NCBI GenBank assembly: GCA_965262175.1
Contig: CBDHES010000002.1
Span: forward strand, 992,001-1,056,000
Direction of reading: 5' to 3'
DNA length: 64,000 nucleotides
Source of the DNA: CADEDH01 sp965262175
GTDB lineage: Bacteria; Actinomycetota; Acidimicrobiia; Acidimicrobiales; SZUA-35
Shown here: piece after piece, positions 24,461 to 33,500 of the stretch
Layout of the letters: each line of letters starts with the position of its first letter
How positions within the stretch are numbered: position 1 is the first letter of the stretch
The notes under the pieces: generated by a model
What the model was told of the DNA's origin: nothing
The model's input: the letters and a program-made list of their open reading frames with translations, nothing else
Database searches by the model: none
Program-made: the position numbers and the translations under genes

Positions 24461-24467
24461 CGGATGG

Positions 24468-24500
24468 ATGCACCGCAGCCCCGGGTCCAGTCCACGATGA
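24468..24500 (+). CDS. 10-codon leaderless upstream ORF coupled to uvrD2
   Basis: ATG at 24468 encodes MHRSPGSSPR and stops at TGA 24498-24500, which overlaps the ATG of the helicase (24497) as ATGA. With the -10 box 7 bases upstream it could be translated as a leaderless peptide and pass ribosomes on to uvrD2. The helicase frame also has an ATG at 24464, only 3 bases after the -10 box, so that ATG is unlikely to be in the transcript. Confidence 0.4.
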   Translation: MHRSPGSSPR

Positions 24501-26650
24501 ACGAACCCCGGGCCGAGACCAGGGTCGAGGCTCGACCCCAGCCCCTGCTGACGCTGCCGGAAGCACCGGCCGACGGGCTGCTGGCCGGGCTGAACGACGC
24601 CCAACGTCAGGCCGTCACCGCCGCCGGTGGCCCCGTCGTCGTGCTCGCCGGTGCCGGTTCGGGCAAGACCAGGGTCCTCACCCGCCGCATCGCCCGGCGG
24701 ATCCTCGACGACGAGACCGATCCCCGACGGGTTCTGGCCCTCACCTTCACTCGGAAAGCGGCCGCCGAGCTCCGTCATCGGTTGGCGGGGCTGGGCCTGC
24801 GCGACGGCATCCAAGCCGGCACGTTCCATGCCGTCGCCCTGCTCCAGCTCCGGGAGCGGTGGGTCGACCGCGGCATCGTCCCCCCCACGCTCCTCAAGGG
24901 CAAGACCCGTCTGGTGGCCTCGCTGCTGTCGACCACCCGCAGTCGATCGGATCGATCCGGCTCGCGAACATTGGCTCTCGACGTCGTGGCCGAGATCGAC
25001 TGGGCCCGCGCTCGCCTGATCGATCCCGACGACTATCCGACCGTCGCCGCAGCCAACGGCCGAACCCCGCCGGTCGCCGCAGAGCGGATCACCGACCTGC
25101 TGGGGCGCTACGCCCAGGAGAAGCAGCGGCGACGGGTCGTCGATTTCGACGATCTGCTCGAGCTCGCCCTTCGGGACCTCCGCCGAGACCCGTCCTTCGC
25201 CGCCGCCATCCGATGGCGCTACCGCCACCTCTACGTCGACGAGCTCCAGGACGTGAACCCCCTCCAGTTCGCCCTCCTCGAACAGTGGCGGGGCGAGAGC
25301 GACGACCTGTTCGTCGTCGGCGACCCGAATCAGGCGATCTACGGGTGGAACGGCTCGGACCCCCAGCTCCTGGCCACGTTCGCTCGGCGGGAGCCGGCGG
25401 CAACGGTCATCGAGCTCCGGGAGAACCACCGCTCGACCCCGCAGATCCTGGCGGTGGCGGCCGCCACGATCGAGGCTCGGGCCCTCGACGCCACCCGGGC
25501 CGACGGCCCGGCTCCGACGATCACCGCCTACGCCGACGCCGAGGCCGAGGCGATCGGCATCGCCCGCCGGGTGGCCCAGGCCCACGCCGAGGGTGCCCGG
25601 TGGTCCGACCAGGCGGTCCTCGCCCGAACCAACGCCCAGCTACCGACGATCGAACGGGCTCTGCTCGACGCCGGGATACCGGTCCACCTCCGATCGGAGT
25701 CGGGCCCGTTGACCGCGCCGGAGGTCCGTACCGAGCTGAAGCTGCTGGTCGATGCCCCCGAGCTGGTTGCGGCCTACGACGATCTGGTCGCCCAACTCGA
25801 CGCCGATCCCGACGGCCCATCGTCGGTGGCGGCCATCGAACGACGGGCCAACCTGGCGGCACTGGTCCGTCTCGTCGGCGAGTACCTGGCGGTCGAGATC
25901 ACCCCATCGGGGGCGGGCCTCGCCGCCTGGCTCGAGACGGTCCGGGTCGACGACGTCGACGGCGAGACCGACGCCGTCGAGCTGGCGTCGTTCCACGCCG
26001 CCAAGGGCCTCGAGTGGGAGGTCGTCCACATCGCCGGCCTGGAGGACGGCTTCGTCCCGGTCGCCTACGCCACCACCGGTGGGCAGCTCGCCGAGGAGCG
26101 GCGGCTGCTGTACGTGGCCATCACCCGGGCCCGGACCGAGCTCCACCTGTCCTGGGCCCGGCAACGCACCTTCACCACCCGACCGATCGACCGGTCACCG
26201 TCACCGCTGCTCGGTCCGGTGGCCGAAGCGGTCGACCGTCTCGGTGTCGCCCCGCTGCATCGGGTCGACTGGCGAGCGAAGCTGGCCGAGAGTCGGCGCT
26301 CGCTCGATGCCGGCATCGTCAACGCCGGTGCCGAGCCAGCCGCCAGATCCCGGAGAGGCCCGCAGTCGGTCCAACCAGGGCGCCGGGCCCGTCCCCGGCG
26401 ACGTGGCGCGGCGCGGGCGCCGGATCCCCTCTCCGAGGCCCTGGTCGAGTGGCGGGCCCGCAAGGCCCGGGCCGCCGACGTCGCCCACCACGCAGTGCTC
26501 TCCGATCACGCCCTCCGCACGATCGCCGCCACCCGACCCACGACCCGGGGCAAGTTGGCCGAGGTCGGTGGGCTCGGTCCGGCCAAGCTGGCCCGGTACG
26601 GCGAGGAGCTGCTCGGGCTGATCGCCCACCACACCGCATCCCCGGGGTGA
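24497..26650 (+). CDS. uvrD2: UvrD2-like superfamily I DNA helicase with HRDC domain
   Basis: A 717-residue ATP-dependent 3'-5' helicase acting in DNA repair. Motifs in order are LNDAQRQAV (Q motif), Walker A LAGAGSGKTRVLTRR (about residue 50), LALTFTRKAAAELRHR (Ia), Walker B YVDELQDVNPLQF, VVGDPNQAIYGWNG (III), ELRENHRSTPQIL (IV), SFHAAKGLEWEVVHIAGLEDG (V) and RRLLYVAITRARTEL (VI). The C-terminal 75 residues form an HRDC domain (DHALRTIAATRPTTRGKLAE). Mycobacterial UvrD2 has the same helicase-plus-HRDC plan; the tetracysteine motif often found between them is not evident here. The start at 24497 was chosen because the in-frame ATG at 24464 lies too near the promoter and 24497 overlaps the uORF stop. 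Confidence 0.9.
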   Translation: MNEPRAETRVEARPQPLLTLPEAPADGLLAGLNDAQRQAVTAAGGPVVVLAGAGSGKTRVLTRRIARRILDDETDPRRVLALTFTRKAAAELRHRLAGLGLRDGIQAGTFHAVALLQLRERWVDRGIVPPTLLKGKTRLVASLLSTTRSRSDRSGSRTLALDVVAEIDWARARLIDPDDYPTVAAANGRTPPVAAERITDLLGRYAQEKQRRRVVDFDDLLELALRDLRRDPSFAAAIRWRYRHLYVDELQDVNPLQFALLEQWRGESDDLFVVGDPNQAIYGWNGSDPQLLATFARREPAATVIELRENHRSTPQILAVAAATIEARALDATRADGPAPTITAYADAEAEAIGIARRVAQAHAEGARWSDQAVLARTNAQLPTIERALLDAGIPVHLRSESGPLTAPEVRTELKLLVDAPELVAAYDDLVAQLDADPDGPSSVAAIERRANLAALVRLVGEYLAVEITPSGAGLAAWLETVRVDDVDGETDAVELASFHAAKGLEWEVVHIAGLEDGFVPVAYATTGGQLAEERRLLYVAITRARTELHLSWARQRTFTTRPIDRSPSPLLGPVAEAVDRLGVAPLHRVDWRAKLAESRRSLDAGIVNAGAEPAARSRRGPQSVQPGRRARPRRRGAARAPDPLSEALVEWRARKARAADVAHHAVLSDHALRTIAATRPTTRGKLAEVGGLGPAKLARYGEELLGLIAHHTASPG

Positions 26651-26664
26651 CCACCGACCCCGGG
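26641..26664. terminator. terminator-like hairpin at the uvrD2 end
   Basis: CCCGGGGT and ACCCCGGG pair as an 8-bp stem with an 8-base loop. It overlaps the uvrD2 stop and precedes the stop of the convergent antiporter gene, so it could serve both strands. There is no U tract. Confidence 0.4.
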
Positions 26665-26682
26665 AGGGTGTGAGTCCGGGAG

Positions 26683-28836
26683 CTAGGTCGGCCTCCGGTC
26701 GGGCATGACCACGGCCACCACGGTCTGGGTGGCATGCTCCAACACGTACTCGGTCGTCGGCCCGAGGCTGGGCCGCCCGTCGAGGTTGCGGAGCTGGGCT
26801 CCCATGACGATCAGGTCGGCGTCGACCTCGTCGGCGTGGCGGACGATCTCCTCGGCCGGGGCCGAGGCGAAGCGGATCTCGGTCTCGGCCGAGGCCTGGA
26901 CCTCGATGGCGTGCTGGTGGGCCCGGGCCAGGACCCGCTCCGCGACGTCGGAGTCCTCGGGGAAGGCCACCGCCCGGAACCGGTCGAAGAACCGACCGCC
27001 CGGCGCGGCGACCTCGGCTGGCCGATAGACCACATGGCTCAGGACGAGCTGGGTGCCGAGGCGGGATGCGAAGTTGGCCGCCAACTCCTCGGCGGCCCGT
27101 GAGGATTCGCTGGCGATCACCGGAACCAGTGCCCGGGCGAACGCGCCGGGGAGGCGGCCCTCCAGGTTGCGGGCGTTCCGGACGATCACCACCGGCATGT
27201 CGACCCGACCGAGGAGGTCGTCGACCAGGGGCGAGAAGAACGTGCCACGACCGGGGTCGGCGACCGTCCCGACCGCGATGACCCCGTAGCCCAACTGGGC
27301 CTCGGCGGCCACGGTCTCGACCGCGTCGTCGGGTCTGGCCACCCGCACCTCGACCTTGCGGCCGTAGAGCACGTTCCGGAGCGGCTCCAGCTCGGCCGGC
27401 TCGCCGCCGTTCGTCCGCACCGCGACCACGGTGGCAGCGAGCGACTCGGGCCAGGCGAAGTGGACGATCTGGGCGGCCACGACGGCGTTGGCCTCGACGA
27501 TCGACGGGAGGAGGATCCGGTTGTCCCGGACCAGGAGGTTGCGATCGAGCGCCTCCTCCATGGCCAGACGCTCCCGCTCGGCGACCGTCCCCGTCAGGTT
27601 CCGCCCGAAGACCCGGAGTCCGATCGACGCGACCAGCGACGTGACGAGGGGGATCATCACCACGATCGTGAAGGCCGTCTCGTTCAGCACCCCGAGCGAC
27701 AGTCCGACCGTGGCGATGATGATCTCCAACGCCCCCCGTGCGTTGAGCCCTGAACCGAGGACCAGGCCCTCCCGGGTCGTCAGACCGGCCAGTCGGGCCC
27801 CGAGGAACGAGCCGGCGAACTTGAGCACCATGGCAACCGCCAGCAGGATCAGCGCCCAGCCGAGCGCCCCGCCCTGCAACAGCCCGAGGTCGAGCCGGAG
27901 ACCGGCGGTGGCGAAGAAGAGGGGCGCGAACAGGACGGTGGTCAGGTCCTCGATGACGTGCTCGCCCTCGCGCTGCTGGTACGGCGAGCGGGCGAGCACG
28001 ATGCCGGCAACGAACGTTCCAAGCACCGCCTCCACCCCCAGCCACTGGGTGACGACCCCGAAGCTCAACATTGCGGCGATGGCGACGGTCAGCGCCCCCT
28101 GGAGATTCTTCCCGTTGCGTCGGACCGACCGGAGGGCGATGTCGATACCTCGCTGACCGAGGGTCAGGGCGCCGATCATGAACGCCGCCAGCCCCAGGAC
28201 GGTCAGGCCGACGTCGACCACCGAGATCTCGCCGGAGGCCGCCAAGCCGGCGATGACGCCGAGGATGACCCAACCGATCAGGTCGTTGGCCATCCCGACG
28301 GCGATCGTGATCTGGCCGACGTCTCGTCGCATCAGGCCGAGGTCGCCCAGGATCTTGGCCACGACCGCCAGCGCCGACACCGCCACGCTGGTGGCGATGA
28401 AGAGGGTGAAGACCAAGCGGTTGGCGCTGTCGCCGTAGAACGTGTCGGGCATGGCCCACCCGACGACGAGACCGCCGATGAGGGGGATCACCACGCTGCC
28501 CGCCGTCACCAAGGCGGCCGCCGACCCCAGCCGACGGATGAGCTGGAGGTCGGTCTCGAATCCCGCCACGACGAGGAGGAACGCCGCCCCGAACCAGCTG
28601 ACCGCCAGGAGCATCGCCGACTGCACCTCGCTGTCGGGCAGGAACCAGTCGAACCCGGTCGGCCAGAGCACCCCGAACACGCTCGGCCCGAGGAGGAGCC
28701 CGGCGCTGAGCTCGCCGACGACCGACGGCAGGCCCAGCCGGCGGGCAGCGGCACCGAGCAGACGGGCCGCGGCGTAGAGGGTGAGCAACTGGATCCAGAA
28801 GACCAGCAACTCGTGGTGACTCAAACTGCTCAGCAT
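26683..28836 (-). CDS. CPA2-type cation/proton antiporter with C-terminal Usp domains
   Basis: A 717-residue membrane protein. Residues about 1-420 form a Kef/NapA-like sodium (potassium)/proton exchanger of about 12-13 helices, with typical features: GLPSVVGELSAGLLLGPSVFG, FLLVVAGFETDLQLI, and GMANDLIGWVILG (the central Asp at the N-D pair position, consistent with electrogenic or cation-binding sites). The cytoplasmic remainder carries two universal-stress-protein-like halves: LAATVVAVRTNGGEPAELEP to GVIAVGTVADPGRG, and ALVPVIASESSRAAEELAAN to DLIVMGAQLRNLDGRPSLGP. They probably bind nucleotide and regulate transport. GGGAGGGG about 9 bases upstream supports the ATG. It handles cation or pH homeostasis; ion specificity is not visible. 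Confidence 0.85.
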   Translation of the reverse strand: MLSSLSHHELLVFWIQLLTLYAAARLLGAAARRLGLPSVVGELSAGLLLGPSVFGVLWPTGFDWFLPDSEVQSAMLLAVSWFGAAFLLVVAGFETDLQLIRRLGSAAALVTAGSVVIPLIGGLVVGWAMPDTFYGDSANRLVFTLFIATSVAVSALAVVAKILGDLGLMRRDVGQITIAVGMANDLIGWVILGVIAGLAASGEISVVDVGLTVLGLAAFMIGALTLGQRGIDIALRSVRRNGKNLQGALTVAIAAMLSFGVVTQWLGVEAVLGTFVAGIVLARSPYQQREGEHVIEDLTTVLFAPLFFATAGLRLDLGLLQGGALGWALILLAVAMVLKFAGSFLGARLAGLTTREGLVLGSGLNARGALEIIIATVGLSLGVLNETAFTIVVMIPLVTSLVASIGLRVFGRNLTGTVAERERLAMEEALDRNLLVRDNRILLPSIVEANAVVAAQIVHFAWPESLAATVVAVRTNGGEPAELEPLRNVLYGRKVEVRVARPDDAVETVAAEAQLGYGVIAVGTVADPGRGTFFSPLVDDLLGRVDMPVVIVRNARNLEGRLPGAFARALVPVIASESSRAAEELAANFASRLGTQLVLSHVVYRPAEVAAPGGRFFDRFRAVAFPEDSDVAERVLARAHQHAIEVQASAETEIRFASAPAEEIVRHADEVDADLIVMGAQLRNLDGRPSLGPTTEYVLEHATQTVVAVVMPDRRPT

Positions 28837-28864
28837 CGGTCGACCCCTCCCGGCGTCGTCGCCC

Positions 28865-29653
28865 TTACCCGGTGGCCGTGTCGCCGAAGCGGGCCAGCAC
28901 GGGGGCGTGGTCGCTCGGCTTCGATCCCTTGCGGGCGTTGCGGTCGATCACATCGAGCGCCGACCGTTCGGCCAGGGAAGCCGACGAGAGCACGTAGTCG
29001 ATCCGCATCCCTTCCCGTTTGTGGAAGTGGCCGGCGGTGTAGTCGTAGTAGCTGAAGAGGCCGCCAACGCCTTCGTACCGATCGCGGAAGGTGTCGACCA
29101 GCCCCCACGACACGATCTCGGCCAACGCCGAGCGCTCCTCGGGGGTCACGTGGGTGTGGCCCTCGAAGCGGGCGGGATCCCACACATCGATGTCGGTCGG
29201 GATGATGTTCCAATCGCCGGCCACCACGACCTCGTCGGCCGGATCGCAGGTGGCGTCGAGGTGCTGACGGAGTCGAGCCAGCCACGACAGCTTGTAGTGG
29301 TAGTGGTCGTGGCCCACCTCCCGCCCGTTGGGGACGTAGACGCTGTGGACCCGGACCCCACCACACGTGGCGGCGACCAAGCGGGCGTCCGGATCGGCCT
29401 CGATGTCATCGGCGAAGCCGAACGTCGGTTCGGAGATCCCGACCCGGGACAGGATCGCGACCCCGTTCCATTGGCCCTGGCCGTGGTGGACGGACTCATA
29501 GCCCAGGGCCGAGAAGGCCAGGGCGGGGAAGGCGTCGTCGGCCAGCTTGGTCTCCTGGAGGCAGACGACGTCGGGCTCGGTCTTGGCCAACCAGTCCTCG
29601 ACCCGGGGCATCCGGGCCTTCAGCGAGTTGACGTTCCAGGTCGCCACGAGCAT
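28865..29653 (-). CDS. xthA: exodeoxyribonuclease III (AP endonuclease)
   Basis: A 262-residue Exo III family enzyme that cleaves abasic sites in base excision repair. It has the family start MLVATWNVNSLKARMPRVEDWL, the metal-ligand Glu in DVVCLQETKL, the Tyr/Asn region VYVPNGREVGHDHYHYKLSW, the catalytic GDWNIIPTDIDVWDP (Asp/Asn) and the final SDHAPVLARF (Asp-His pair). Length and motif order match bacterial ExoIII. A TAGCGT box ends 7 bases before the ATG, so the transcript is probably leaderless and the gene has its own promoter. It lies 28 bases before the antiporter gene on the same strand. Confidence 0.95.
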   Translation of the reverse strand: MLVATWNVNSLKARMPRVEDWLAKTEPDVVCLQETKLADDAFPALAFSALGYESVHHGQGQWNGVAILSRVGISEPTFGFADDIEADPDARLVAATCGGVRVHSVYVPNGREVGHDHYHYKLSWLARLRQHLDATCDPADEVVVAGDWNIIPTDIDVWDPARFEGHTHVTPEERSALAEIVSWGLVDTFRDRYEGVGGLFSYYDYTAGHFHKREGMRIDYVLSSASLAERSALDVIDRNARKGSKPSDHAPVLARFGDTATG

Positions 29654-29660
29654 CGCCACG

Positions 29661-29666
29661 ACGCTA
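29661..29666 (-). promoter_or_regulatory. -10 box (TAGCGT), leaderless, for xthA
   Basis: TAGCGT on the minus strand ends 7 bases before the xthA ATG at 29653. Confidence 0.5.
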
Positions 29667-29765
29667 TCGGCCCGGGGACTGCCCCGTGGCAGCGCCCTTC
29701 CGAAGGCACCCAGGGGCCGGAACGACCTACGGTCGGCGAACCCCGAACGGCGGCGGGGGAGCCGA

Positions 29766-30335
29766 TCAGGGACTGGTGGCTGCGGTCGGGACCAGGCCCC
29801 GGAGGAGTTGGCGAAGGCGCCCGTCGATCTCGGGGTCGGTGAGGCGGCCGGTGTCGGCGTCGAAGCAGGTCGGAAACCGCCCGATCCCGAGCTCACCGAC
29901 CAGCTCGGCCCCGAAGAACGGGGCGGACCGGGTGGCGCTGGCGAGGACGCCAGCCCCGGCCCTCGGCCCCGGCGTCGCCGCCAGCATCGCCACCGGCTTG
30001 GCCTGGTAGACCTGTTGATCGATGCGCGACATCCAGTCGTAGACGTTCTTCCATGCTGCGGTGTAGGACCCGTTGTGCTCGGCGAACGAGAGCAGCACGG
30101 CGTCGGCTGCCCCGATCTTGTCGAAGAGGGCGGTGGCCAGTTCGGGAATCCCGGATTCGGCCTCTCGGTCCTGGCCGTAGATCGGGAGCTCGTAGTCGTT
30201 GAGGTCGACGATCTCGACCTCGACCTCGCTGCCGTCGGCGGCGAGCTCTTCGGCGAGCACGTCGGCGGCGTAGCGCAGCAGCTGCGTGTTGAAACCGTTG
30301 CGGTGGTTGGTCGCCGGTATGGCCAGGACCTTCAT
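29766..30335 (-). CDS. NAD(P)H-dependent FMN reductase (flavodoxin-like fold)
   Basis: A 189-residue cytosolic flavoprotein. It starts MKVLAIPATNHRNGFNTQLL (phosphate-binding loop of the flavodoxin-like fold), then has EVEIVDLNDYELPIYGQD, VLLSFAEHNGSYTAAWKNVYDWMSR (the G/N-S-Y-x-x-x-x-K-N-x-x-D-W motif) and KPVAMLAATPGPRAGAGV. This is the NADPH-dependent FMN reductase/azoreductase-like family that reduces flavins or quinones, often in redox-stress defence. AAGGAA lies about 7 bases before the ATG. Two matching palindromes upstream (30396-30429) suggest repression by a dimeric regulator. It is divergent from kgd. Confidence 0.85.
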   Translation of the reverse strand: MKVLAIPATNHRNGFNTQLLRYAADVLAEELAADGSEVEVEIVDLNDYELPIYGQDREAESGIPELATALFDKIGAADAVLLSFAEHNGSYTAAWKNVYDWMSRIDQQVYQAKPVAMLAATPGPRAGAGVLASATRSAPFFGAELVGELGIGRFPTCFDADTGRLTDPEIDGRLRQLLRGLVPTAATSP

Positions 30336-30395
30336 GGAGCCGTTCCTTCGTGTCGTCGTCGATCGGTCGGGCCGATGCCGAACCGGTCAACGGTC

Positions 30396-30409
30396 GTTGA
30401 TTCATCAAC
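30396..30409. promoter_or_regulatory. palindromic operator candidate 1 (GTTGAT-TC-ATCAAC)
   Basis: A perfect 6-bp inverted repeat around TC, in the region between the FMN reductase gene and kgd. Its centre is exactly 20 bp from the second palindrome, which shares the TTGAWTCWTCAA core. Confidence 0.5.
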
Positions 30410-30415
30410 CAGATA

Positions 30416-30429
30416 CTTGAATCTTCAAG
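30416..30429. promoter_or_regulatory. palindromic operator candidate 2 (CTTGAA-TC-TTCAAG)
   Basis: A perfect 6-bp inverted repeat around the same TC centre. The AT-rich composition stands out. The size and arm pattern resemble MarR-family operators; the regulator is not in this window. Confidence 0.5.
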
Positions 30430-30498
30430 CTACGCCCCCTCGTTCGACTCGTCAAGACACCGGGCCCGCACGGGGCGATCCACTCCCCTGCCGGCGAC

Positions 30499-30504
30499 TA
30501 GGCT
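30499..30504 (+). promoter_or_regulatory. -10 box (TAGGCT) upstream of kgd
   Basis: TAGGCT predicts a start near 30511 and a leader of about 60 bases carrying GAGGGAAG (about 8 bases before the GTG at 30570). Confidence 0.4.
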
Positions 30505-30569
30505 CGGGGTCATCCGGGGCGACGATGAGGCGCCCGCGACCCGTCTTCACTGTGAGGGAAGTGCGAACC

Positions 30570-33500
30570 GTGAGCACGAACGATGGCCCCGCCAACGGCC
30601 CAAACGCCTGGCTGATCGACGAGCTTTTCGACCAGTACCGGGGCGACCCCCAGTCGGTCCCCGACGAGTGGCGGGCCGAGTTCGAGCGCCGCCGTGCGGC
30701 CGGCCCGGCCGCGCCCAGCGCGGCGCCGACCCCCGCACCGCCTGCGGCCACCCCGGCCCCGGCCCCAACACCGCCTGCGGCCACCCCGCCCCCGGCCCCC
30801 GCACCGCCCGCCGTCGCCCCGACACCTGCGCCGCCCGCCCCGGCACCAGCGACGCCCACGGCCACCCCGCCCCCGGCGTCCAACGGCGCCCAGGCCGCAG
30901 CCGAATCGAAGCCCGAGCCCGGCGAACAGCTGCGCGGTGTCGCAGCCCGGATCGTCACCAACATGGAAGCCAGCCTCGAGGTCCCGACGGCGACGAGCTT
31001 CCGTCAGATCCCGGCCAAGCTGCTGGAGATCAACCGGAAGATCCTCAACAACCACCTCCGGCGAATCCGGGGGGGCAAGGTCAGCTTCACCCACATCATC
31101 GGGTACGCCGTCGTCCAGGCCATCAAGACCACGGTCCCCAACCTCAACAACACCTACGTCCAGGGGTCCGACGGCAAGCCCCGGCTGATCCGGAACGAGT
31201 CGATCAACCTCGGGATCGCCGTCGACCAGCAGAAGGAAGACGGCTCCCGCTCACTGATCGTGCCGGTCATCAAGGGCGCCGAGGCGCTCGACTTCGCCGG
31301 CTTCGTCGACGCCTATGAGGAGCTGATCGCCAAGGTCCGAGCCGGTTCGCTCTCGATCGACGACCTGACCGGGGCGACGATCTCGCTGACCAATCCGGGG
31401 ACGATCGGCACGCTCCAGTCGGTGCCCCGACTCATGCCCGGTCAGGGGGCGATCATCGGGGTCGGGGCCATCGGCTATCCGGCCGAGTACGAGGCGGCCG
31501 ACCCTCGGGTCCTGGCCAAGCTCGGCCTGTCGAAGGTCATCTCGATCTCCTCGACCTACGACCACCGGATCATCCAGGGCGCCGAGTCGGGCCTGTTCCT
31601 CCAGCGGGTCCACGAGCTGTTGCTCGGGAACCACGAGTTCTACGCCGACGCCTTCGAGGATGTCGGGGTGCCCTACGAGGCCGTCCAGTGGCGCTCCGAC
31701 CACGGCGCCGTCGACCACGCCGACGAGCTCGACAACGACATCGCCAAGCAGATGGCGGTGAGCACCCTGATCAACCAGTACCGGGTCCGGGGTCACCTCA
31801 TCGCCAACACCAACCCACTGTTCGACAAGACCTCCAAGGGCCACCCGGAGCTCGACCCGGCGACCTACGGCCTCACGATCTGGGACCTCGACCGGGAGTT
31901 CCTCACCGGCCACAAGGACGGCATCTACGCTGCGGTCGGCGGTACCGCCCAGCGAATGAAGCTGGGCGACATCCTCGGCATCCTGCGCGACGCCTACTCC
32001 CGGTCGATCGGCGTCGAGTACATGCACATCGCCGACCCGACCGAGAAGCGGTGGATGCAGGAGCAGCTCGAACGCCCCTTTGCCCCCTTCGACCGCGACG
32101 CCCAGCACCACATCATGGAGCGGCTGAGCGCCGCCGAGGCGATCGAGAAGTTCCTCGCCGCCCGCTATGTCGGACAGAAGCGGTTCGGTCTCGAGGGGGC
32201 GGAGAGCGCCATCCCGACCCTCGACGCCATCCTGTCGGCCGCCGCCGACGCCAACATCGAGCGCTCGGTCATCGGCATGGCCCACCGGGGGCGACTCAAC
32301 GTGCTCGTCAACATCCTCGGCAAGCACTACCGGGACCTCTTCAGCGAGTTCGAGGGGGCGATCGACTCCGACGACATCCAGGGCTCGGGCGACGTCAAGT
32401 ACCACCTCGGGTTCAGGGGCAAGCACACCAGCCGGGCCGGGGCGGCCATCGACATCGAGCTCACCGCCAACCCGTCGCACCTCGAGGCGGTCGACCCGAT
32501 CGTGGTCGGGATGTGCCGGGCCTACATGGACCAGAGCGACGCGGGGAACTACCCGATCCTGCCGGTGCTCATCCACGGCGACGCGGCGTTCGCCGGCCAG
32601 GGCGTGGTGTTCGAGACGCTCAACCTCTCGCAGATCCACGGCTACAAGGTCGGGGGCACGGTCCACCTGATCATCAACAACCAGCTCGGCTACACGACCG
32701 CCCCCCACCAGTCGCGGTCGTCGGACTACTCGACCGACGTGGCCAAGGCCGTCCAGGCGCCGATCTTCCACGTCAACGCCGATGACCCCGAGGCGTGCGT
32801 CCGGGTCGCCCAGATGGCGGTCGCCTACCGGCAGCGGTTCAACAAGGACGTCGTGATCGACATGATCGGCTACCGCCGACACGGTCACAACGAGGGCGAC
32901 GACCCCAGCTACACCCAGCCGATGATGTACCGCAAGATCGGGCAGCGTCCGCCGGTCCGGGCCATCTACACCCAGACGCTCGTCGACCGGGGCGACATCA
33001 CCGTCGATGAGGCCGAGCGAGCCATGGCCTACTTCGACTCCGTCCTCCAGAAGGCACTCGACCAGACCCGGGAGTCGGCCCCGCCGGCTGGTATCAAGGC
33101 CAAGCCGGCACCGCCGCCGGTCGGCGTCCTGCCCCACGTCCAGACCGGGGTCCGCCGCGACTCGCTCGACCGGGTCTACACCGCGCTGACCACCCAGCCG
33201 GACGGGTTCACCGTCCACCCCAAGCTGGCCCGGCAGTTCGACGCCCGCCACGAGATGTGGGAGTCGGGTGAGGTCGACTGGGCGATGGCCGAGGCGTTCG
33301 CCTGGGGGTCGCTGCTCGAGGAAGGGGTGTCGGTCCGCGTCGCCGGACAGGACTCCCGTCGGGGAACGTTCGCCCATCGCCACGCCACCGTGCTCGACTT
33401 CGAGAACGGGGAGGAATACACCCCGCTAGGGGCGATGACCGGTCCCCACACCGACTTCTGGATCTACGACTCGACGTTGTCGGAGTACGCCGCCCTCGGC

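Noticed and set aside
31251..33383. 710-codon open frame antisense to kgd
   Set aside because: Same reason: shadow of strong third-position GC bias in a well-conserved gene.
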